From AC-50 sp035640455 (GTDB taxonomy: Bacteria > Actinomycetota > Thermoleophilia > Gaiellales > Gaiellaceae): a stretch of 19,666 bases of DNA. Shown here piece after piece: positions 13,754 through 19,666 of the stretch. Where the stretch lies: the NCBI GenBank assembly GCA_035640455.1, contig DASQWB010000077.1:1-19666 (forward strand), read 5' to 3'. A model generated the notes under the pieces. That model was given only the letters and a program-made list of their open reading frames with translations, did no database searches and was not told the origin of the DNA. The position numbers were made by a program, and so were the translations under genes. Every line of letters begins with the position of its first letter. Position 1 is the stretch's first letter.

Positions 13754-14011
13754 TCAGCCGCCGGCGATCGCGGCGATCACGCGGATCCGCTCGGTGCCGG
13801 CGAGCGGCGTCTCGAGGCCCTCGCGCTCGCGGGCGTCGACGCCGTCGACGTAGACGTTCACGAGCGGCCGCAGCTCGCCGCGCTCGTCCAGGAGCAGGTC
13901 GGCGACCGGCAGCCCGCGGAGCGCCTCGGCGACCGACCGCGCGTCCGTCTCGAAGTGCCCGCGGCCGCCGGCCTCCGCCGCGAGCAGCGACGGCAGCAGG
14001 ACTACGACCAG
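13754..14011 (-). CDS. MoaD/ThiS-like ubiquitin-fold sulfur-carrier protein
   Basis: This protein of about 85 residues has the beta-grasp pattern: strand LVVVLLPSLLAAEAGG, a helix ARSVAEALRGL (24-34), ELRPLVNVYVDGVD (46-59), a loop with LETPLAGTERIRVI, and the essential C-terminal Gly-Gly (IAAIAGG) that family members activate as a thiocarboxylate. The first strand begins at a CTG codon (14009-14011), overlapping the end of the upstream repeat-protein gene by 10 bases. The nearest conventional start is GTG at 14065, which would add 18 residues with no homology to the fold. No molybdopterin or thiamine genes are near, so it may serve another sulfur-transfer or conjugation role. Confidence 0.72.
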   Translation of the reverse strand: MVVVLLPSLLAAEAGGRGHFETDARSVAEALRGLPVADLLLDERGELRPLVNVYVDGVDAREREGLETPLAGTERIRVIAAIAGG

Positions 14012-15033
14012 TCTGCGACCTCGATCGAGAGGATCGGCGGGAGGTTGCTCGCCACCTCCGTCCACCTCCCGTCGCGAGACCGGGCGAAGACCGCGCCGCT
14101 CTGCATGCCGAGGTAGACGGCCTCGTCGTCGAAGGACATGCCCTCGCGCATCACCGCGAGCCACGCAGGCTCGGGCAGGCCGTCCTGCTCGAGCGTCCAG
14201 CTCGCGCCGCCGTCCGCGGTGCGGTAGACGCCGAGCCGGCCGTCGCAGGTGACGCGGTTCTCGGCTCCTTCCTCGGGGACGACGTAGGCGACGTCCGGGT
14301 CGGCCGGGTCGAGCGCGATCGGGAAGCCGAACCCGCTCGGGAGGCCGTTCCCTTCGAGCCGCTCCCACGAGTCGCCGTAGTCGTCGGAGCGGTAGACGCC
14401 GCAGTGGTTCTGCTGCCACAGCCGGCCGGGACGGGCTGGGTGGGCGAGCAGCTTGTGCACGCACTGGCCCACCTCCGGGAACGGATTGTCGGGGAAGAAG
14501 TCGGCGGCTACGCCCTGGTTGATCGCCGTCCAGCTCTCGCCGCCGTCGTTGCTCCGGAAGGCGCCCGCGGCCGAGATCGCCGCGTACAGCCGCGCGTCCG
14601 CGATCTGGAAGGAGTGGCAGCACATGCCGCCCGCGCCGGGCTGCCACCGATCGCGGGTCGGATGCTCGACGAGGCTCGTCACGGGCTCGAACGTCGCGCC
14701 TCCGTCGGTCGAGCGGAAGAGAACGCCGGGGTCGCCGCCGAGCCAGAGTTCGGAGTCCGCACCGGGCTCGACGTGCCACGTGGCGTTGAGCTTAAGCTCG
14801 CTCCCCTCGGGCATGCGGATCTCCTCGGCCCGCTCCCACGTCTGCCCACGGTCGGACGAGCGATGCACGGTGGCGCCGTACACGAAGTGGTTCGAGGCGG
14901 CGAAGACCGTCCCGTCGCGCGGGTCGACCACCGCGTGGTAGATCGACCAGCCGGGGAGGAGCGGCCCCTCGGCCTTTCCGTCGCGCACGACGAAGAGCCC
15001 CTTCCGCGTTCCGGCGAGTAGCACGCGGCCCAT
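14002..15033 (-). CDS. BNR/Asp-box repeat beta-propeller protein
   Basis: This 343-residue protein contains five Asp boxes (S/T-x-D-x-G-x-S/T-W/F) at residues 59-66, 108-115, 161-168, 216-223 and 272-279, the hallmark of sialidase-like and sortilin/YVTN-type beta-propellers. It opens with GRVLLAGTRKGLFVVRDGKA, has no signal peptide, and holds a CC-H cluster at 138-140. The catalytic Arg triad and Tyr/Glu of true sialidases are not recognisable, so calling it a sialidase would be unsafe. Database entries of this type are often labelled exo-alpha-sialidase. It is translated just before, and overlapping with, the MoaD-like gene, which suggests a joint function. Confidence 0.85.
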   Translation of the reverse strand: MGRVLLAGTRKGLFVVRDGKAEGPLLPGWSIYHAVVDPRDGTVFAASNHFVYGATVHRSSDRGQTWERAEEIRMPEGSELKLNATWHVEPGADSELWLGGDPGVLFRSTDGGATFEPVTSLVEHPTRDRWQPGAGGMCCHSFQIADARLYAAISAAGAFRSNDGGESWTAINQGVAADFFPDNPFPEVGQCVHKLLAHPARPGRLWQQNHCGVYRSDDYGDSWERLEGNGLPSGFGFPIALDPADPDVAYVVPEEGAENRVTCDGRLGVYRTADGGASWTLEQDGLPEPAWLAVMREGMSFDDEAVYLGMQSGAVFARSRDGRWTEVASNLPPILSIEVADWS

Positions 15034-15080
15034 CGGGGAAACACGCTATCGCACGCGCAAGCGACGCGAGGAGGTCCGAG

Positions 15081-15500
15081 ATGGCGGTCAAGCAGCAGGC
15101 GGCGCTCCGCGAGGCACAGCTTCGATTCCTGGACGAGAACCCGTTCGTCGGCGTCCTCACGACGCTCCGGCCGGACGGCTCGCCGCACTCCACGGTCGTC
15201 TGGGTGGACGTCGAGGACGGCGTCGTCTCCTTCAACACCGAGGAGGGCCGCGCGAAGGTGCGCCACCTGGACGACGAGCCGCGGGCGTCGCTGCTCGTTC
15301 TCGACCCGTCCGATCCCTACAAGTGGGTCGCGGTCAGCGGCGCCACCGAGATCACCACGGAGGGCGCGCGGGAGCAGATCGACAAGCTCGCGAAGAAGTA
15401 CCTCGGCAAGGACAGGTATCCCTGGGCCAATCCTGAGAAGAAGCGGCTCACGGTCCTGATCCGGCCGCGGTACGTCGACTCGTCCGGCTTCGACGACTAG
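15081..15500 (+). CDS. PPOX-class split-barrel flavin/F420-dependent oxidoreductase
   Basis: This 139-residue protein has the pyridoxamine-oxidase-like split-barrel features: FVGVLTTLRPDGSPHSTVVW (22-41), FNTEEGRAKVRHLDDEPRAS (51-70), a strand LLVLDPSDPYKWVAVSG and a C-terminal LIRPRYVD. The family includes short actinobacterial enzymes that use F420 or flavin as cofactor and reduce small substrates; which cofactor is used here is inference from size and motif style. GAGGAGG (15070-15076) precedes ATG 15081. It is divergent from the repeat-protein gene with 47 bases between, and its TAG abuts the stop of the convergent amine oxidase gene with no gap. Confidence 0.85.
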   Translation: MAVKQQAALREAQLRFLDENPFVGVLTTLRPDGSPHSTVVWVDVEDGVVSFNTEEGRAKVRHLDDEPRASLLVLDPSDPYKWVAVSGATEITTEGAREQIDKLAKKYLGKDRYPWANPEKKRLTVLIRPRYVDSSGFDD

Positions 15501-17082
15501 CTACCTGAGCGCCGCGAGGATCTCGTTCGCGGCTCGCTCGCCCGTCTCCACGCCGCCGTTCAGGTAGCCCCGGAAGTCCTGCGAGGTGTGCTCGCCGGCG
15601 AAGTGGCACGTGCCCTGCGGCGTCTTCTCGATCCCGGAGAACTTCGTGTACTGCCCCACCTTCCAGTAGGAGTACGAGCCCTTCGTCCACTGGTAGCCGG
15701 TCCAGAAGTCGATTGTCGCCTTCCCGTTCCAGTACGCGGAGAGGCCGGGCAGGAGGGGGTCGATCTGCCTCAGGAACTGCTGCGCGTGTGACGAGGGCGT
15801 GCCGGAGCCGAAGCTCGCGCCGATCTTGCCACCCGTGTAGTCGACGAGGATGCCGCTCGTCCCGGGCTGCGCCCGCGTCACCTCCCACGTGTTCTGGTAG
15901 CCCGTGTCGGCGAAGGTGTTCCCGTTACAGCCGAGGTCGTTCCAGTACCGCCTGGTGAACTGGACGTGCAGCTTCGAGTTCGTCCCCATGCCGAGCTCGT
16001 TGATCGCGGTCACCTTGAGCGGCTCGAAGTTCGCCTGCGAGAAGTCGACCGAGGCGCGCATGATCGAGAACGGGATTGCCAGCACGACGTGATCCGCCGT
16101 GACGGTCTTGGTGCTCAAGCCCTGCTTGAACGTCAAGGTCCACGTGCTGAGGCTCGAGTTGGATGAGATCGCGACCAGCTCGGAGCCCGGGTTGATCTGG
16201 CCGGACAGCCGCCGCGCCAGCTCGTTCGGCACCCGGTCGTTGCCGCCGACGACGTGGTACTTCTCGTTCGAGGGGCCGAAGATGTTCAGCTGCCCCTGGC
16301 CCGAATAGCCGAGCAGGTAGAGAAGGTTCAGCGAGCTCTGCACGCTGCACTCGGCGCCGTACTCGATGTTGTAGGCGACGTCGAGGAGCTGGCCGAGCTT
16401 CGGAGTTCGCGCCGCCGTTCGGACACGTCTCGTCGAGCCAGTCGATGATCGACATGTGGTCGAGCTCGTAGCCGCGCTGCGTGTAGCTGTTCCAGAGCGT
16501 CGGGTAGCTGGCGGCCGAGACGTCCTTGTGCATCTTCTGGTAGATGCCGTTGAGGTCGGTCGTCGCCTGCGCGTACGTGTAGGGCGCGCCGTCGAACCGG
16601 TAGAAGTCCTCCGTTCCGTTCTGCTCGGCCTGGAGCAGGTTGTCGAGCTTGAAGCCGAGCTCCTGGGCGAGCTGGCGCATCGCCGTGTGCCCCTGGTCGA
16701 TGAGCTCGCCGCCGTGCTCGGTGATCTGACCGCCCCAGCTCGTGCGGTCGGTCCAGCAGCGCCCGCCGACCCGCGTCGGGTGCGCCTCGTAGACCTGCGC
16801 GACGATCCCGGCCTGCTCGAGCCGGTAGGCGCAGGTGAGGCCTGCGAGGCCGGCGCCGACGACGACGACGCGCGGAGCGGCCGCGCCCCGGGCGGCCTTC
16901 ACGAACCGACCGGTCGACGAGGCGGCCGCCGCCGCGACGCCGACTGCGCCCGCGCGGACGAGGAGCTCGCGCCTCGTCGTCCGCTCCTCCAGCACCTGCT
17001 CGACGGGCACCTCTCGCTGCCGGGCCTCCGCGATCGCAGAGACCGTCTCCTGCAGCCGATGTGCCAGCGGCGTGCGCGCCAT
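15501..17082 (-). pseudogene. Flavin monoamine oxidase with Tat signal, split by a one-base frameshift
   Basis: The intact enzyme would have about 526 residues. From ATG 17082 the frame gives a Tat-type signal (RTTRRELLVRAG, residues 34-45), the FAD dinucleotide motif VVVVGAGLAGLTCAYRLE (72-89) and GGRCW (106-110), and stays coding to about residue 227 (LDETCPNGGANS). Then the coding signal moves to the other frame, which continues LGQLLDVAYNIEYG through to GTCHFAGEHTSQDFRGYLNG and ends at 15501. Removing one base (for example 16401) restores NSKLGQLLDV. The family oxidises amines or amino acids to aldehyde or keto acid, ammonia and H2O2. Both halves look under selection, so this may be a sequencing error or a very recent mutation. 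Start 17082 has a GGGGAGA motif a few bases upstream. Confidence 0.8.
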
Positions 17083-17140
17083 GGTTCTCCCCTTTCCTCG
17101 CTGTATGGAGAGGATCCACCATTCAGGTCCGCGGTTCAAT

Positions 17141-17157
17141 GCCGCTTGTGGAGCGGC
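17141..17157. promoter_or_regulatory. Inverted repeat, candidate operator between divergent amine genes
   Basis: GCCGCT, TGTGG, AGCGGC is a perfect 6-bp inverted repeat with a five-base spacer. It overlaps the -35 of the candidate aminotransferase promoter (17146-17174) and lies in the 98-base divergent gap. It could be a repressor site controlling one or both genes. Confidence 0.35.
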
Positions 17158-17174
17158 GTCGCGGCGGCTAGGCT
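17146..17174 (+). promoter_or_regulatory. Candidate promoter for a leaderless aminotransferase/ABC transcript
   Basis: TTGTGG (17146-17151), a 17-base spacer and TAGGCT (17169-17174) sit so that initiation would fall at or next to GTG 17181. No Shine-Dalgarno motif precedes that start, which agrees with leaderless translation. Confidence 0.4.
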
Positions 17175-17180
17175 CGCTAC

Positions 17181-18566
17181 GTGACCGCGCCCGCCACCGC
17201 TCGGCCGACGATCGATCTCCAACAGGCCGCGCGGGACCACCTGTGGCTGCACTTCACCCGCATGGGGAGCTACAAGGACACCGCGGTCCCGGTGATCGTC
17301 CGGGGCGACGGCTGCTATCTCGAGGACACGAACGGCAAGCGCTACCTGGACGCGCTCGCCGGCCTCTTCGCAGTGAACATCGGCTACTCGTACGGCGACG
17401 AGGTCGGCGAGGCGGCCGCGGCGCAGATGCGCGAGCTGCCCTTCTACACGAACTGGAGCTACGCGCACCCGCGCGCGATCGAGCTCGCCGCCGAGGTGGC
17501 CGGGCTCGCGCCCGGCGACCTGAATCGCGTCTTCTTCGTCTCCGGCGGCTCCGAGGCGGTCGAGTCGGCATGGAAGCTCGCGCGCCAGTACCACGCGGCC
17601 CGCGGCGAGCGGCGCTGGAAGGCGGTCGCGCACCGGCTCGCCTACCACGGCACGACGCTGGGCGCGCTCTCGATCAACGGCATCGCCGCCCTCCGGACGC
17701 CGTTCGAGCCGCTCGTCCCCGACGTCATCCACGTCCACAACACGAACCGCTACCACCGGCGGCTCGACGAGACCGAGGAGGAGTTCACCGCCTTCCTGCT
17801 CGAGGACCTCGAGGGCGCGATCGAGCAGGCCGGGCCGGAGACGGTGGCGATGGTCATCTTCGAGCCGGTGCAGAACGCGGGCGGCTCGTTCACGCCGCCC
17901 GAGGGCTACTTCCGCGGCGTGCGCGAGCTCTGCGACCGCTACGGGATCCTGCTCTGCGCCGACGAGGTGATCACCGCCTTCGGTCGGCTCGGCTACTGGT
18001 TCGCCTCCGAGCGCTACGACATCCGGCCCGATCTCGTCACCTGCGCGAAGGGTCTCTCGTCGGCGTACGCGGCGATCGGCGCCGTCGTCGCCTCGGAGCG
18101 CCTCGTCGAGCCGTTCCTCGAGGACACGCGCTCGTTCATGCACGGGATCACCTTCGGCGGCCACCCGGTACAGGCGGCGATCGCGCTCAAGAACATCGAG
18201 ATCATGCGCCGCGAGCGCATCGTGGAGGGCGTCCTCGAGAAGGAGGAGGCTTTCCGCTCGACGCTCGCCCAGCTGCTCGACCTGCCGATCGCCGGCGACC
18301 TGCGCGGCGACGGGTACTTCTACGCCCTCGAGCTCGTCCGCGACAAGGAGACGCGCGCGACCTTCTCCGACGAGGAGTGCGAGACCCTTCTGCGCGGGTT
18401 CCTCTCGCCGCGGCTCTTCGAGCGCGGGCTGATCTGCCGCGCCGACGACCGCGGCGACCCCGTCGTCCAGGTCTCGCCGCCGCTCGTCGCCGGCCAGCGC
18501 GAGTTCGACGAGATCGTCTCGATCCTCGGCGACGTCCTCGCCGAGGCGTGGGAGCGCGTGCGCTGA
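17181..18566 (+). CDS. Class III PLP-dependent aminotransferase (omega-amino acid/polyamine type)
   Basis: This 461-residue protein has the normal length of the class. It shows GKRYLDALAGLFAVNIGYSY (52-71), the phosphate-binding SGGSEAVESAWKLARQYH (121-138), the ring-stacking YHGTTLGAL (155-163), Asp261 in CADEVITAFGRLG that pairs with the PLP nitrogen, and catalytic Lys290 in LVTCAKGLSSAY. Such enzymes move a terminal amino group from putrescine, GABA, beta-alanine or similar amines to pyruvate or 2-oxoglutarate. Divergence from an amine oxidase gene and coupling to a PotA-type ATPase argue for a polyamine-related amine, but this is inference from context. GTG 17181 is the only start that keeps the family N-terminus. 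Its stop overlaps the next ATG by one base (TGATG). Confidence 0.92.
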   Translation: MTAPATARPTIDLQQAARDHLWLHFTRMGSYKDTAVPVIVRGDGCYLEDTNGKRYLDALAGLFAVNIGYSYGDEVGEAAAAQMRELPFYTNWSYAHPRAIELAAEVAGLAPGDLNRVFFVSGGSEAVESAWKLARQYHAARGERRWKAVAHRLAYHGTTLGALSINGIAALRTPFEPLVPDVIHVHNTNRYHRRLDETEEEFTAFLLEDLEGAIEQAGPETVAMVIFEPVQNAGGSFTPPEGYFRGVRELCDRYGILLCADEVITAFGRLGYWFASERYDIRPDLVTCAKGLSSAYAAIGAVVASERLVEPFLEDTRSFMHGITFGGHPVQAAIALKNIEIMRRERIVEGVLEKEEAFRSTLAQLLDLPIAGDLRGDGYFYALELVRDKETRATFSDEECETLLRGFLSPRLFERGLICRADDRGDPVVQVSPPLVAGQREFDEIVSILGDVLAEAWERVR

Positions 18567-19666
18567 TGGCCGTCGAGCCGCGGGTCGCACCGGCGCAGGC
18601 GCGCGAGCCCGCCGCCCCGAAGGTCGTCGACATCCGCCTGCAGGGCGTGACGAAGCGGTTCGAGGACGTGGTGGCGGTCGACGACCTCACGCTCGAGATC
18701 GAGCAGGGCAGCTTCTTCGCGCTCCTCGGCCCGTCGGGCTGCGGGAAGACGACGACGCTGCGGATGATCGGCGGGTTCGAGGAGCCGACCGAGGGGACGA
18801 TCTACCTCGGCAGCCGGCCGGTCACCGGCTTGCCGCCGTACAGGCGCGACGTGAACACGGTCTTCCAGTCGTACGCGCTCTTCCCGCACCTCTCGATCTT
18901 CGAGAACGTCGCCTTCGGCCTGAGGCGGCAGGGCGTGGCGCGCAAGGACGTCGGCGGCCGCGTGCTCGAGATCCTCCGCCTCGTCGAGCTCGAGGGGATG
19001 GAGCGGCGGAAGCCGCGGCAGCTCTCGGGCGGCCAGCAGCAACGCGTCGCCCTCGCGCGCGCGCTCGTGTGCAAGCCCCGCGTCCTGCTCCTCGACGAGC
19101 CGCTCGGCGCGCTCGACCTGAAGCTGCGAAAGCAGATGCAGCTCTTCCTGAAGCGCATCCAGCACGAGATCGGTATCACCTTCGTCCACGTCACGCACGA
19201 CCAGGAGGAGGCGATGACGATGGCCGATCGCATCGCCGTCATGAACAAGGGCCGGATCGAGCAGCTCGGGACGCCCGACGAGCTCTACGAGCGGCCCGAG
19301 ACGCCGTTCGTCGCCGGCTTCCTCGGGGTCTCGAACCTCCTGCCCGGGGTGGTGGCCGGGGAGGAGCAGGTCCGGCTCGACGGCGGCACGCTCGTGCACG
19401 TCGCGCCCGAGGCGCTCGGCGGCCGGAGGGGTCGAGTCGCCGTCGGCATCCGCCCGGAGAAGATCCACGTCGACGGAGCCGGGACCGGAGGAGAGTGGAA
19501 CATGCTCACCGGCGCCGTCGCCGAACGCGCCTACGTCGGCGTCGCGACGCAGTACATCGTCGAGACCTCGAGCGGCAGGCTGACCGTCTACGTCCAGAAC
19601 GTCCGGCCGGGGGCCGAGGGGGCGGCCCCGGGCGACCGGCTCACGCTGAGCTGGAGTCCGGACGCG
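18566..19666 (+). CDS. potA: PotA-type ABC ATPase, probable spermidine/putrescine importer (3' end outside window)
   Basis: At least 367 codons run off the right edge without a stop. The ATPase domain has Walker A GPSGCGKTT (55-63), the Q-loop VFQSYALFPHLS (99-110), signature LSGGQQQR (153-160), Walker B VLLLDEPLGALD (173-184) and the switch His211 in VHVTHDQEEAMTMAD. After about residue 240 comes the accessory TOBE region (FVAGFLGVSNLLPG, then VAVGIRPEKIHVDG) typical of importers for polyamines, iron or sugars. An N-terminal extension of about 20 residues precedes the first strand. Start ATG 18566 shares one base with the aminotransferase stop. The closest family is PotA (polyamines), but a related substrate such as another amine is possible; permeases and binding protein presumably follow beyond the window. 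Confidence 0.88.
   Translation, partial: MAVEPRVAPAQAREPAAPKVVDIRLQGVTKRFEDVVAVDDLTLEIEQGSFFALLGPSGCGKTTTLRMIGGFEEPTEGTIYLGSRPVTGLPPYRRDVNTVFQSYALFPHLSIFENVAFGLRRQGVARKDVGGRVLEILRLVELEGMERRKPRQLSGGQQQRVALARALVCKPRVLLLDEPLGALDLKLRKQMQLFLKRIQHEIGITFVHVTHDQEEAMTMADRIAVMNKGRIEQLGTPDELYERPETPFVAGFLGVSNLLPGVVAGEEQVRLDGGTLVHVAPEALGGRRGRVAVGIRPEKIHVDGAGTGGEWNMLTGAVAERAYVGVATQYIVETSSGRLTVYVQNVRPGAEGAAPGDRLTLSWSPDA

Noticed and set aside
14002..15033. Labelling the Asp-box protein a sialidase
   Set aside because: Asp boxes are structural only; the catalytic Arg triad and Tyr/Glu pair are not recognisable.
15501..16343. Treating the 3' half of the amine oxidase as a separate gene starting at GTG 16343
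   Set aside because: Family homology continues upstream of that codon in the same frame to about 16400, where it joins the N-terminal half, so it is one broken gene.
1..19666. tRNA, rRNA, CRISPR repeats, transposase genes, phage genes and long direct repeats
   Set aside because: I looked through the window for these by eye and saw none that I could support.

Overview
The window looks like chromosomal DNA of a very GC-rich actinobacterium. The base composition, many GTG starts, Shine-Dalgarno motifs of the AGGAGG type, stop/start overlaps of 1-4 bases and a PPOX-class (F420/flavin) enzyme all fit. My guess is a Thermoleophilia/Gaiellales-type soil lineage, but this is inference from gene content and no rRNA marker is present. 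I see no tRNA or rRNA gene, no CRISPR array, no insertion sequence and no phage genes. Intergenic gaps are short: none exceeds 100 bases between the genes called here.

Left part (1-5084). The window opens with the tail of an unknown protein, then a 5'-truncated remnant of a class I/II aminotransferase (116-520). Next is a tight four-gene operon (597-3079): two proteins that share an N-terminal short helix plus Pro-rich linker, a 78-residue stand-alone 'GVGVGK' domain, and a trypsin-like serine peptidase whose N-terminus carries a version of the same domain. This operon is the best candidate for an undescribed system. It is followed by a LysE-type exporter and an ECF sigma factor coupled to a single-pass membrane protein that is probably its partner.

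Middle part (5088-11124). A DUF1015 protein is divergent from a Rieske non-haem iron oxygenase. A polar amino-acid ABC importer operon follows (binding protein, permease, ATPase), with overlapping starts. It continues into an uncharacterised four-helix membrane protein and a lipoprotein. A TCGACC-N17-TACATT promoter lies at the end of the oxygenase gene.

Right-middle (11099-15500). A NUDIX protein with a destroyed catalytic box and a winged-helix tail (NrtR-like regulator) is divergent from a BMP/PnrA-type nucleoside-binding lipoprotein that has no transporter genes beside it. Then come a cupin with its own promoter, a hairpin, a small membrane protein, a MoaD/ThiS-like protein overlapping a BNR/Asp-box repeat protein, and a PPOX-fold enzyme.

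Right end (15501-19666) has the look of polyamine/amine use: a Tat-signal flavin amine oxidase gene broken by a one-base frameshift, a divergent class III aminotransferase, and a coupled PotA-type ABC ATPase that runs off the window. Between the divergent pair is a promoter overlapped by a perfect 6-bp inverted repeat, a plausible operator.
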